Assembly: GCA_020845635.1 (NCBI GenBank)
Contig: JADLFI010000026.1
Coordinates: forward strand, 67,329-131,328
Direction: 5' to 3'
Length of the DNA: 64,000 bases
Source of the DNA: Bacteroidia bacterium
GTDB lineage: Bacteria; Bacteroidota; Bacteroidia; UBA4408
Shown: positions 35,809-47,048 of the stretch, one piece after another
Position numbering within the stretch: the stretch's first letter is position 1
Layout: the number at the start of each line of letters is the position of its first letter
Program-made: the position numbers and the translations under genes
Notes under the pieces: generated by a model
The model's database searches: none
What the model saw: only the letters and a program-made list of their open reading frames with translations
What the model was told of the DNA's origin: nothing

Positions 35809-36585
35809 ATGAATCTGGGCCTTATTGGCAAGTCATTAAAACATAGTTTTTCAAAGCATTATTTTGAGCAAAAATTTATGCATGGTAACTATGGTCATTG
35901 CAGCTATCAAAACTTTGAACTTCCCGAAATAAATGAGGAAATATTGAATGGTATAATTGAACAAAACGCTTTAAGCGGGTTTAATGTAACTATTCCGTAT
36001 AAAGAACAAATTGTTCCATTTATTCATCAACTAACGCCAGAAGCAAAAGAAATTGGAGCTGTTAATACTGTTTTAATTGAACCTCATAAAAACAATCACA
36101 AATACTACTTAAGCGGATATAACACTGATTATATTGGTTTTTTAAAATCTATACGTCCCTTTCTAACATATCAGCATCAAAAAGCACTTATTTTGGGTAC
36201 CGGGGGTGCTGCAAAATCTATTCATTATGCCTTAAAATCACTTGGTTGCGAATGTTGGTTTGTAAGTAGAGATAAAAAAGAAAATATATTACAACACTTT
36301 GTATATAGTGAATTAAACGAAACTATAATTAAACACTTTAAATTGATAGTTAACACTACTCCATTAGGGACCTTTCCTCAAGTTGAAGACTTTCCTCCTA
36401 TTCCATTTCAGTACATTGGAAAAGAACATTTGTTATTCGACTTAATATATAATCCGGAAACAACCGTATTTCTGGAATATGGGCGGAAACAAGGCGCTGC
36501 AATAATAAACGGACTATCTATGTTACAATTTCAGGCTGAAGAAGCATGGAAAATATGGAATCAAAAAAAAGGGAACAGCGATTAA
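35809..36585 (+). CDS. aroE: Shikimate dehydrogenase
   Basis: Reduces 3-dehydroshikimate to shikimate with NADPH. The N-terminal substrate domain has LIGKSLKHSFSKHYF, SGFNVTIPYKEQIVPF with the catalytic Lys and AVNTVLIE. The Rossmann domain has LILGTGGAAKSIHYAL and NTTPLGTFP. The C-terminal INGLSMLQFQAEEAW is also conserved. The 258 residues are typical. It is last in the operon, and a hairpin spans its stop codon. Confidence 0.96.
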   Translation: MNLGLIGKSLKHSFSKHYFEQKFMHGNYGHCSYQNFELPEINEEILNGIIEQNALSGFNVTIPYKEQIVPFIHQLTPEAKEIGAVNTVLIEPHKNNHKYYLSGYNTDYIGFLKSIRPFLTYQHQKALILGTGGAAKSIHYALKSLGCECWFVSRDKKENILQHFVYSELNETIIKHFKLIVNTTPLGTFPQVEDFPPIPFQYIGKEHLLFDLIYNPETTVFLEYGRKQGAAIINGLSMLQFQAEEAWKIWNQKKGNSD

Positions 36586-36594
36586 ACTGTTCCC
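36571..36594 (+). terminator. Hairpin over the aroE stop codon
   Basis: GGGAACAG and CTGTTCCC pair around an eight-base loop that contains the TAA stop of aroE. The downstream side reads TCTCCACC, without a T-run, so it is a poor intrinsic terminator on this strand. Its A-run on the left would serve a minus-strand terminator, but no minus-strand gene approaches. Confidence 0.4.
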
Positions 36595-36707
36595 TCTCCA
36601 CCATGAAAAAAAAATTACTATGTAATTCTTTACCCAATATTAACGAAAAAAAATTGATTTAGGTTTCATTTTTTTATCATCAATAACAAATATTAATAAT
36701 AAAGTAT

Positions 36708-36715
36708 TATTTTTG
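36708..36715 (+). promoter_or_regulatory. -7 element of the four-cysteine lipoprotein gene
   Basis: TATTTTTG matches TAnnTTTG, 29 bases before the ATG. No TTG element at the usual spacing. Confidence 0.5.
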
Positions 36716-36744
36716 CAAATAATTATCATAAAAAAACAATTACC

Positions 36745-37701
36745 ATGCGTCCATTTACATTCCGTTTAGTTATTGTTGCTCTTGCTTCAACTGTACTTTT
36801 TTCGTGCAAAAAGAAAGAAGAAAATAAACCTCTTGATAATAATTTAAAACAATTTTATCAAGAATCTAATGATATTAAAAGCGAGTCAGATATTGTAAAC
36901 AATGATATTAATTCCTCTATTAAAGATACCCGCATTGGTGGACGCGTGGGTGCCACCTACTCGAGCGACCTATGTGGTGTAACCATTGATACCAGCCAGT
37001 TGGCTAACAAAATATTAATTTATAATTTTGATGGAGTAACTCCATGCTTTAGTCCGTCAAGAACAAGATCCGGGCAGATTAAAGCCGAACTGATTAATGG
37101 GAATAATTGGAGCGATATGGGAGCTGTTTTGAAAGTTTCATATATCAATTACAAAGTAACACGCTTAAGCGACAATAAAACAATTATGTTTAACGGTGTT
37201 AAAACTCTTAAAAACATAACCGGAGTTGATTGGTTAAGTTTTTTCTTTAGTAATGCCAATTTCCAATTTCAGGAAAGAGCATTAAATATTCAAATAACAC
37301 TGAACAATAATACTCAAGCTGTTTGGAATACCGCACGTTTAACTACATGGGACTATGTTCAAGCTAATGCTACTCCCGGAATTCCTTATGCCTATGTAAA
37401 ATTTACCACCACCGGAGATACAACCATTAACGGAATTCAAAATTCTGATTCATGGGGAACAAATCAATTCAATCAACCCTTCTCTATCTCCTTCCAATCG
37501 CCTTGGGTGTCAAATACCTATTGTGGTTTGTTAAGACCTAATTCAGGTGTTATTAATTTACAAGCAGGTCCTAATGCGGCCTCTTTAACTCTTGGTGTTG
37601 ACCAAAGCGGTAATCCTTCAACTTTAAGTTGTGCATACGGTTACAAAGTAACATGGACACCAAATGGAGGCACCCAACAAAATTTGGTGCAGAGTTACTA
37701 A
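36745..37701 (+). CDS. Bacteroidota lipoprotein of unknown function
   Basis: A 318-residue lipoprotein. The signal ends at lipobox LFSC with a charged start KKKEENK, which might act as a surface-export signal of the Bacteroidota type, though this is only a suggestion. The mature part is beta-rich, with four cysteines: DLCGVTID, VTPCFSPSRTRSGQIKAEL, YCGLLRPN and LSCAYGYK. They would allow two disulfides. I recognise the RTRSG stretch and the flanking pattern as common in unassigned Bacteroidota lipoproteins but cannot give a function. A strong terminator follows. Confidence 0.8.
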   Translation: MRPFTFRLVIVALASTVLFSCKKKEENKPLDNNLKQFYQESNDIKSESDIVNNDINSSIKDTRIGGRVGATYSSDLCGVTIDTSQLANKILIYNFDGVTPCFSPSRTRSGQIKAELINGNNWSDMGAVLKVSYINYKVTRLSDNKTIMFNGVKTLKNITGVDWLSFFFSNANFQFQERALNIQITLNNNTQAVWNTARLTTWDYVQANATPGIPYAYVKFTTTGDTTINGIQNSDSWGTNQFNQPFSISFQSPWVSNTYCGLLRPNSGVINLQAGPNAASLTLGVDQSGNPSTLSCAYGYKVTWTPNGGTQQNLVQSY

Positions 37702-37730
37702 AATATATAATTACTTAATAAATATTTCGG

Positions 37731-37765
37731 TTACTCGTAACTTATTTTAGGTTACGAGTAATTTT
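37731..37765 (+). terminator. Intrinsic terminator of the lipoprotein gene
   Basis: TTACTCGTAAC and GTTACGAGTAA are exact complements of 11 bases around a nine-base loop, then TTTT. Confidence 0.85.
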
Positions 37766-37853
37766 AATGCTCTTGTAATTAGGTTTTATTTAGGATATAA
37801 AAAATATTATTTTGTACTTGCATAATTAATGTTTGCCATTTTAATATTTTTAT

Positions 37854-39152
37854 ATGTTCCGAGTAAATTATAAAATCGTTTTAGCATTAATTGCTTCTAT
37901 TTACTTATTGGTAAGTATCAATATAAATTTTGGAAAAAACAAATGGCAGGATGTTTTAGAAAGCGATGCCTGGGGTTATTATGCTTATTTACCTGCCGTC
38001 TTTATATATCATGATTTGGAATTTTCTTTCTATGAAAAAGTAATGAATGAAGGATATTTCGAACCAAGATTAGCTTATGATTATAGGGTAAAAATTGAAA
38101 ATCACACCTCCAATAAATATTTCTGTGGAACAGCCTTAGCTATTAGTCCATTCTTTGCCATAGCTCATTTCATTTCAGCTATAACCAATCATCCTACAGA
38201 TGGTTACAATCGTACATACATATTAATGGTAAATATGGCTGCAATTTTTTATACTGTTTTAGGATTGTTTTTTCTTTATAGGCTATTACTGTTTTATGTA
38301 AAAAATGTAAGCTATGCCCTAATTACAATTTTGGCTTTTGCCTTTGGTACTCAATTGTTTTACTATTCTATCAATGAGCCGGGAATGTCGCATGTTTACT
38401 CATTTTGCTTTATTAATTTGTTTTTATGGAGTAGTAAGAGTTGGATAGAGTTCCGAAAAAATTTTTATTTATATATAGCCTTTGCTGCACTGGCAATGGT
38501 ATTTTTAATAAGGCCTATTAATATGTTAATTATATTTTTTATTCCGTTTCTTTCGGGTAGCATATTACAATTTAAGGCTGATGCAATAAGTTATTTCAGC
38601 AATAAAAAACTGCTTATCGGAAGCATTATTTGTTTTCTTGTTATTGCTGCAATTCAACCATTAATATACTATATACAAACCGGACATTGGTGGATAGATT
38701 CCTATCCGGGAGAAAATTTCAACTTTCTGCAGCCACACATAACTCAATCGTTATTCAGTTTTCGTAAAGGTTTGTTTATTTACACCCCCTTGGTGTTTTT
38801 GGCCCAATTAGGAATGACTCATTTGTATCGCACAAATAAATTTAATCTAGTCAGCTATTCTCTTTTTTTCTTTCTAATCACATACATTATTTCATCGTGG
38901 TGGATATGGTATTATGGTGGTGGTTTTTCATTGCGTCCCTTCATTGAATATTTTGGCATATTTGCTATTTTGCTCGCTATTTTATTAGAAAACTCCTCAA
39001 ATAAAAAGTTATTAATTATAGGTATAATCTTAATAGTTTTATTATGCCAAATACAAACCTATCAATATAGGTACTTTATAATTCACTGGAGCGATATGAA
39101 TTTTAACAGCTACCTAAATACCTATAAGGCATTGTTTAATTTGCAATATTAA
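37854..39152 (+). CDS. Polytopic membrane protein, GT-C glycosyltransferase-like
   Basis: A 432-residue protein with about ten hydrophobic segments and a luminal or periplasmic loop after the first one (KWQDVLESDAWGYYAYLPAV). An acidic pair in that first loop is a hallmark of GT-C enzymes such as the PMT/ArnT group, which use a polyprenyl-phosphate sugar donor. The later hydrophilic stretch QTGHWWIDSYPGENFNFLQP lies before further membrane segments. Function unknown; I infer the GT-C fold from layout only. It converges with rodA with a 10-base gap. Confidence 0.62.
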   Translation: MFRVNYKIVLALIASIYLLVSININFGKNKWQDVLESDAWGYYAYLPAVFIYHDLEFSFYEKVMNEGYFEPRLAYDYRVKIENHTSNKYFCGTALAISPFFAIAHFISAITNHPTDGYNRTYILMVNMAAIFYTVLGLFFLYRLLLFYVKNVSYALITILAFAFGTQLFYYSINEPGMSHVYSFCFINLFLWSSKSWIEFRKNFYLYIAFAALAMVFLIRPINMLIIFFIPFLSGSILQFKADAISYFSNKKLLIGSIICFLVIAAIQPLIYYIQTGHWWIDSYPGENFNFLQPHITQSLFSFRKGLFIYTPLVFLAQLGMTHLYRTNKFNLVSYSLFFFLITYIISSWWIWYYGGGFSLRPFIEYFGIFAILLAILLENSSNKKLLIIGIILIVLLCQIQTYQYRYFIIHWSDMNFNSYLNTYKALFNLQY

Positions 39153-39162
39153 CTATATATTC

Positions 39163-40425
39163 CTACCTCAAAATATCTAAACGATAAGCGTCAAGTTTAA
39201 CCAGAATAAAGAGCAATATAGTAAAACTCCATAATGACGAACCGCCATAACTAAAGAATGGAAGAGGAATACCTATTACGGGTGCTAAACCTATGGTCAT
39301 TCCTATGTTTATCATTAAATGAAAAAATAAAATAGAAACTACCCCATAGGCATAAATTCTACTAAATTGCGACCTTTGTCTTTCGGCCAAAAATAAAATA
39401 CGTAAGAATAGTAAAATAAACACCAATATCACAGTAGCAGTACCAACAAAGCCCCACTCCTCACCTACTGTACAAAAAATAAAATCGGTACTCTGCTCCG
39501 GAACAAAATCATATTTTGTTTGAGTGCCATTTAAAAAACCCTTACCGTAAATGCCGCCTGAACCAATAGCAATAAGACTTTGATTAACGTTATATCCGGC
39601 TTTTTTAATATCTGCCTCTTTGCCTAAAAAAACATCTATTCTTTTTCTTTGATGTGGCTGTAAATGATTGTAGGCATAATCAACCCCGTATATTACGCTT
39701 GAACAAACAACAATCATTCCTATTAACAAGAAAATATTTTGACGAGATTTCCGCATAAACAGAAATAATATTACAGATAATGAGAATAAAACTATAAGTA
39801 AAATAAGTTTATCAACAAGTAGCGCAAGCATAAATAAAACAAGCATTAGCATACCAAAAAGCAAAAAATTACCCGATAGTCCTTCGCGATATAATACCAA
39901 GATAAAAGATATAAACACCAATGCCACGCCTGTTTCGTTTTCTAGTAAAATAAGAATGATAGGTGTAATAATAATTATGGTAGATATTATTTTAGTTTTA
40001 GTATCGGTCATTTTAATCCCTAATTGGGACAAGTACTTGGCTAATACCATAGCGGTGGCAAACTTGGCAAACTCGGCAGGTTGCACACTAAACTCACCTA
40101 TCTTAAACCATGATTTACTACCTGAAATTTCTGTCCCAAAAAACAATACTGCTACTAAAGAAATTAGGACGATTATCCATAATGGCCAAGCAATGGCTGC
40201 ATAAAAATTACCATCAATAATCAATATAACAGTAGCCAGTAATATAGAGGTTACAATCCAAATCATTTGTTTTCCGTACTTCTGACTTAAATCTGTAATT
40301 AGTTGGTGTTCCTCATTATATACCGAGGCATAAATATTTATCCACCCCATTCCAACAAGCAGTAGGTAAAAGATAACTGTTATCCAATCAATATTACTAA
40401 ATATACCTCTTTGTGATTTTCTCAT
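39163..40425 (-). CDS. rodA: SEDS-family peptidoglycan polymerase RodA
   Basis: The glycosyltransferase of the elongation machinery. The 420-residue membrane protein has about ten segments. Conserved features are AEFAKFATAMVLAKYLSQ, FDFVPEQSTDF (read YDFVPEQSTDFIFCTVGEEW), and the end motif PFFSYGGSSLW. It overlaps the stop of the PBP2 gene by four bases, so the pair is translationally coupled. They form the last two genes of the mreB-mreC-mreD-mrdA-rodA run. Confidence 0.96.
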   Translation of the reverse strand: MRKSQRGIFSNIDWITVIFYLLLVGMGWINIYASVYNEEHQLITDLSQKYGKQMIWIVTSILLATVILIIDGNFYAAIAWPLWIIVLISLVAVLFFGTEISGSKSWFKIGEFSVQPAEFAKFATAMVLAKYLSQLGIKMTDTKTKIISTIIIITPIILILLENETGVALVFISFILVLYREGLSGNFLLFGMLMLVLFMLALLVDKLILLIVLFSLSVILFLFMRKSRQNIFLLIGMIVVCSSVIYGVDYAYNHLQPHQRKRIDVFLGKEADIKKAGYNVNQSLIAIGSGGIYGKGFLNGTQTKYDFVPEQSTDFIFCTVGEEWGFVGTATVILVFILLFLRILFLAERQRSQFSRIYAYGVVSILFFHLMINIGMTIGLAPVIGIPLPFFSYGGSSLWSFTILLFILVKLDAYRLDILR

Positions 40426-42269
40426 TTTTTATCGGTTTCTTTTTTCGATTTATTTTCAGTAGAAAGAACCACACCTTCTAACATTCTTTTTTCCATTTCA
40501 GGCTTACTTATGGAATCACGTAAATACTTTTCAATCATTAAACCGCCTATTGGTACTGCCCATGAAGCCCCCCAACCACCGTTCTCTACCATTACAGCAA
40601 TAGCTATTTTAGGATTGTCGCGAGGGGCAAAAGCAACAAATACTGAATGGTCTTTTCCATGTGGGTTTTGTGCTGTTCCGGTTTTTCCGCATATCACAAT
40701 ATCTTTAAGCTTTGCTGCTGTAGATGTTCCATGGTCAACAGCCCCTTGCATACCGTCAATAATGGGATCAAAATAACGAGCATCAATCTTAGTTTGATGT
40801 TTTATTTTGTATTCAGGATGTGGTTGTTTTGATTCGCCAATGCCTTTAATAATATGTGGTGTATAATAGAAACCTCTATTAGCAATGGAACACATTATAT
40901 TTGCCATTTGTAGTGGTGTTACTCCTAACTCTCCCTGCCCTATTGATAATGAAACAATAGTGGACGACTTCCATCCATTGACTCCAAAATATTTATCATA
41001 ATATTGTTGGGTAGGGACGTTGCCCGGTAATTCTTGAGGCAAATCGGTGTGTATCTTTTTTCCAATTCCAAAGCTTAAAACGTACTCGCGCCACGCATTG
41101 TATCCGTCAACCACACTTGGATATTTCTTTTTATTGTCAATAATACTTCTAAAAACATAGCAAAAATAAGAATTGCAAGATGTTGAAACAGCTCCGGGCA
41201 AATCCATGGGGCTTGGATGAGGATGGCACTTAGGTTTCCCACCCATTACAGGATACCCACGGGCGCATGGATACCGTGTTTCACGAGAAGTTACCTGTTC
41301 TTGCTCTCCAATTAACCCGTTAATTAATTTAAAAGTAGAGCCCGGTGGGTAATATGCCATTAAAGCGCGGTTAAACAGGGGAAGCCTATTATCGACAAAT
41401 AGTTTGCCGTAATTTTTTGTTCTTTCTCTTCCAACTAATAAATTGGGATTATACGAAGGACTGGAAACGCAGGCTAAAATTTCGCCTGATGATGGTTCAA
41501 TAGCAACTATAGAGCCTGTTTTATTTTGTAACAATAATTCGCCATACTTTTGCAATTTGGCACTTAATGATGAAACTAAATTTAAACCCGAAATAGCCAA
41601 GGTATCATAAATACCATCTTTAAATCTACCCTTTGGTCTGTTAAAAACATCAACCATCATAATTTTCAAACCTTTCCTTCCTCTCAGTTCTTTTTCGTAT
41701 GATTTCTCAATTCCACTGATACCAATATAATCGCCCATTTTATAATAAGGATTTTTTTTAATGATGGCTTCTGAAACTTCGCCCACATAACCTAAGGTAT
41801 GGGCTGCTATTTCTTGTGGGTATTTGCGCAGCGTACGCGATTGAACAAAGAAACCCTGAAACTTATAGAGCTTTTCTTGCAAGGCGGCATAGGTTTCTTT
41901 GGATAATTGTTTTTCGAAAACAGATTCTTTGTAAGGTGAATATGCCCGCGCTTGCTTATATTTTTTTATAAATTGTTCTTTGGTTATTCCTACTGTTCGA
42001 CAAAAATCGGCAGTATCTAATTCTTTTACCTGCCGGGGGGTTACCATCAAATCGTAAGCTACCTCATTATATACCAGCAATTCTCCGTATCTATCATAAA
42101 CTAAACCACGTGCAGGATACTCAGTAACATACCTAAGAACATTATTTTCTGCTGATAATTTATAAGTATCATTAATTACTTGAATATAAAATAATCTGAG
42201 CAAATAAATAATACCTACAGCTATAAATATACCGGCAATAACATATCTTCTTCCCGTCAGAGCATTCAT
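40422..42269 (-). CDS. mrdA: Penicillin-binding protein 2
   Basis: The transpeptidase partner of RodA, 615 residues. One N-terminal membrane segment (about residues 11-27), a PBP dimer domain (about 50-220), then the penicillin-binding domain with the active serine in YYPPGSTFKLINGLIG, the SxN motif in VSTSCNSYFC and KTGTAQN. An acidic-basic C-terminus (KSKKETDKK) follows the domain. The order and size match PBP2 of other Bacteroidota. Coupled to rodA by a four-base overlap. Confidence 0.96.
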   Translation of the reverse strand: MNALTGRRYVIAGIFIAVGIIYLLRLFYIQVINDTYKLSAENNVLRYVTEYPARGLVYDRYGELLVYNEVAYDLMVTPRQVKELDTADFCRTVGITKEQFIKKYKQARAYSPYKESVFEKQLSKETYAALQEKLYKFQGFFVQSRTLRKYPQEIAAHTLGYVGEVSEAIIKKNPYYKMGDYIGISGIEKSYEKELRGRKGLKIMMVDVFNRPKGRFKDGIYDTLAISGLNLVSSLSAKLQKYGELLLQNKTGSIVAIEPSSGEILACVSSPSYNPNLLVGRERTKNYGKLFVDNRLPLFNRALMAYYPPGSTFKLINGLIGEQEQVTSRETRYPCARGYPVMGGKPKCHPHPSPMDLPGAVSTSCNSYFCYVFRSIIDNKKKYPSVVDGYNAWREYVLSFGIGKKIHTDLPQELPGNVPTQQYYDKYFGVNGWKSSTIVSLSIGQGELGVTPLQMANIMCSIANRGFYYTPHIIKGIGESKQPHPEYKIKHQTKIDARYFDPIIDGMQGAVDHGTSTAAKLKDIVICGKTGTAQNPHGKDHSVFVAFAPRDNPKIAIAVMVENGGWGASWAVPIGGLMIEKYLRDSISKPEMEKRMLEGVVLSTENKSKKETDKK

Positions 42270-42330
42270 TTTTCAAAAAGGCAATTATATTTTTCAAGAA
42301 ATTCCACAACTAATTTATGTATTAATTTCT

Positions 42331-42852
42331 TTATTTTCTTTTTTCTTTTGGTTTATATATCAACATTTGGCTAATAATAATTAATATCATGGTAAACACC
42401 ATGCTTGAGCCTATACGAACAAGTGTGGGTACAAATTCACCTAGTTCAAAAACTTCCAAAAAGAAATAAATAAAATGATGGATAAAGACCAATAAAGCAG
42501 AATACGATAAATACCACGATAATCCAAGGTAGTGCAATGTAGGTTCTGTAGAATTATCATACCCATCGCGCGGTGAAAATAATTTTAATATATAAGAGCG
42601 CGAATAGCCCATAGCCACACATGCAGCGGCATGCATACCCATGGTGTCCTGAAACATATCAACCAATAAGCCCGCTACTAATGATACTAACATCACTAAC
42701 CAAATTGGTGTTGAAAATGGCAGCATTAAAATAATGAATAAATATAAATACGGATTTACATAACCATTCCATTGAATATTATTCAGTATTAATACCTGCA
42801 ACAGTATAAAAAAAACAAAGCGTAATATTTGTTTAAATATTAAGTTAATCAT
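42331..42852 (-). CDS. mreD: Rod-shape-determining membrane protein MreD
   Basis: A small polytopic protein, 173 residues with about five membrane segments, that links MreC to the elongation complex. Sequence identity is always low in this family; the call rests on size, the hydrophobic pattern, the conserved MGYSRSYILKLFSPR stretch and the position between mreC and mrdA. Its start overlaps the mreC stop by eight bases. Confidence 0.9.
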   Translation of the reverse strand: MINLIFKQILRFVFFILLQVLILNNIQWNGYVNPYLYLFIILMLPFSTPIWLVMLVSLVAGLLVDMFQDTMGMHAAACVAMGYSRSYILKLFSPRDGYDNSTEPTLHYLGLSWYLSYSALLVFIHHFIYFFLEVFELGEFVPTLVRIGSSMVFTMILIIISQMLIYKPKEKRK

Positions 42853-43675
42853 GTTGTGATCTTTCTTCTAAATCCTTTTTTTCGGCTCTTAATATGTTGT
42901 TAATGATATATACGTGATTAATGTTTTTGAGATTGGCAGTGTATTTTACCTTTATCTTATAAAACTCACCTCCTTCTTTAAGTGTCCAGCTATCAACTGT
43001 TCCTATAACAATATTGCTTGGGAAAATATCTGAATAATTACTGGTAACAATGGTGTCACCTTTATTAATTTTAATATGAGTTCCAATATCTAACAATAAG
43101 CCATATCGATAATCTCCTCCCTCCCAAATTAGTGAGCCTAACTCATTATATTTTTTTATTTTGGCGCTAATCTTAGCATCTTTATTTAATATACTTAACA
43201 CGGTGCAAAAATTGGCTGATACTTCTTTGGTGTAACCAATAATACCATTAGTTGATATTACAGCCATGTCGGCTGCTATTCCTTGATTAGAGCCACGATT
43301 TAGAGTTAAAAAATTATTTCTTCGGTTAACAGAATTATTGACAACATCAGCAGGAATATAAGTATATTGCTGTTTTAATATAGTATCATTAACTGTGGTT
43401 TGAGTGGTTATATACTTAACATAAGAATCTAACGATTTACTGTGTAAACGGGCGTTCTCCTCCGTAAGCAATTTATTAGTTTCTTTTAATGCAAAATATT
43501 CTTTAATTGAATTTACGGTAGTAAATAAATTACCAGCCACCATATTGGAAGAGCTTATCCACGATGATTTTTGAAATGAGTTATTGCTGAAAATTAAGTA
43601 AAAACAAAAAACCTCAAGTATGATAAAGAATACAAAGTTAAAATACTTCCATAAAAACCTAAGGAGGTTATGCAT
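42845..43675 (-). CDS. mreC: Cell-shape protein MreC
   Basis: A bitopic protein with one N-terminal membrane segment (about residues 13-28), a periplasmic coiled coil (about 62-90) and two beta domains. NRRNNFLTLNRGSNQGI and GDTIVTSNYSDIFPSNIVIG are the family-typical stretches. The 276 residues are typical. It assembles with MreD, RodA and PBP2, and lies 34 bases downstream of mreB. Confidence 0.95.
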   Translation of the reverse strand: MHNLLRFLWKYFNFVFFIILEVFCFYLIFSNNSFQKSSWISSSNMVAGNLFTTVNSIKEYFALKETNKLLTEENARLHSKSLDSYVKYITTQTTVNDTILKQQYTYIPADVVNNSVNRRNNFLTLNRGSNQGIAADMAVISTNGIIGYTKEVSANFCTVLSILNKDAKISAKIKKYNELGSLIWEGGDYRYGLLLDIGTHIKINKGDTIVTSNYSDIFPSNIVIGTVDSWTLKEGGEFYKIKVKYTANLKNINHVYIINNILRAEKKDLEERSQHD

Positions 43676-43709
43676 TACTATTTTTTTCTTTAAACCCTAA
43701 TAAAAGGAA

Positions 43710-44732
43710 TTATTTAATTAGGAATTGAAACTTTCCAATATTTTTCAAAGCTATTCCTGTTCCTCTGGCTACTGCTCTTAACGGATCTTCGGCAATATGT
43801 ACGGGCAATTTGGTTTTTAATGAAATACGTTTGTCTAACCCGCGCAGTAATGAACCACCTCCGGCTAAGTAAATACCGGTACGATAAATATCGGCTGATA
43901 GTTCCGGAGGAGTCATTTCTAAAGCGCTTAAAATAGCCTCTTCAATCTTTGATATTGATTTGTCAAGGGCATGGGCTATTTCAACATAACTAACCATAAT
44001 TTCTTTAGGAATACCTGTCATTAAATCGCGCCCATGTACTGCATAATCCGGTGGCGGATTATCAAGATCAGTGCTTGCTGCTCCTACTTCAATCTTTACT
44101 CGTTCTGCCGAACGTTCTCCAATTAAAATATTATGCTGCCTTCTCATATACTCCTCAATATTGGCTGTAAAATCATCACCTGCAGTTCGTATTGATTTAT
44201 CACATACAATTCCACCTAAGGCTATTACGGCAATTTCACTGGTACCTCCACCAACATCAATTATCATATTACCCATTGGTTCTTCTACATCTATACCAAT
44301 GCCTATGGCGGCTGCCATAGGTTCGTGAATTAAGTAAACTTCCTTACCTCCGGCATGTTCGGCACTGTCTCTTACAGCTCTCTTTTCAACTTCAGTAATC
44401 CCTGAAGGAATACATATTACCATTCGCAATGAGGGTTGAAACAAGCGTCTGCCTTGGTTAATCATTTTTATCATTCCCTTAATCATTTCCTCGGCAGCTT
44501 CAAAATTGGCTATTACGCCATCTTTTAAAGGGCGAACAGTTTTTATATTTTCATGGGTCTTACCATGCATCATCATTGCCTGTTTTCCCACAGCAATAAT
44601 TTTTCCTGAGGTTCGGTCAATGGCTACTATAGATGGCTCATCTACAACAACTTTATCATTATGTATTATGACGGTATTGGCAGTACCTAAATCTATTGCT
44701 ATTTCTTGTGTCAGAAGGTCAAAAAAACCCAT
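43710..44732 (-). CDS. mreB: Actin-like cell-shape protein MreB
   Basis: Forms membrane-associated filaments that guide cell-wall elongation. The 340 residues carry the actin-fold phosphate loops IDLGTANTVIIHND and IIDVGGGTSEIAVIALGG, the AEHAGGKEVYLIHEPMAAAI stretch and the adenosine motif YLAGGGSLLRGLD. It is first in the mre-mrd run, and a -7 element lies upstream. It is one of the most conserved proteins here, so the call is firm. Confidence 0.98.
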   Translation of the reverse strand: MGFFDLLTQEIAIDLGTANTVIIHNDKVVVDEPSIVAIDRTSGKIIAVGKQAMMMHGKTHENIKTVRPLKDGVIANFEAAEEMIKGMIKMINQGRRLFQPSLRMVICIPSGITEVEKRAVRDSAEHAGGKEVYLIHEPMAAAIGIGIDVEEPMGNMIIDVGGGTSEIAVIALGGIVCDKSIRTAGDDFTANIEEYMRRQHNILIGERSAERVKIEVGAASTDLDNPPPDYAVHGRDLMTGIPKEIMVSYVEIAHALDKSISKIEEAILSALEMTPPELSADIYRTGIYLAGGGSLLRGLDKRISLKTKLPVHIAEDPLRAVARGTGIALKNIGKFQFLIK

Positions 44733-44767
44733 ATTTTTATATCATTTTTATTATTTCAGAATAGCTA

Positions 44768-44775
44768 CAAAAATA
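44768..44775 (-). promoter_or_regulatory. -7 element of mreB
   Basis: TATTTTTG on the minus strand, 35 bases before the mreB ATG. A TTG lies 22 bases further upstream, slightly wide. Confidence 0.5.
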
Positions 44776-44868
44776 GAATATTATTTATATGTAGTTTCAA
44801 ACAAATATTTTTTTATGAAAATTTATTTTAATAATTAACTAACAAATTTATTGTTATTCTATAACATT

Positions 44869-47018
<2,150 letters not shown>

Positions 47019-47048
47019 ATAGATTCAAATTAAACTTGTTCAAAAATG

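Noticed and set aside
41277-41285. A parS-like half-site in mrdA
   Set aside because: Only nine of sixteen contiguous bases match the left half and the right arm diverges, in the middle of a conserved coding region, so it is most likely chance.
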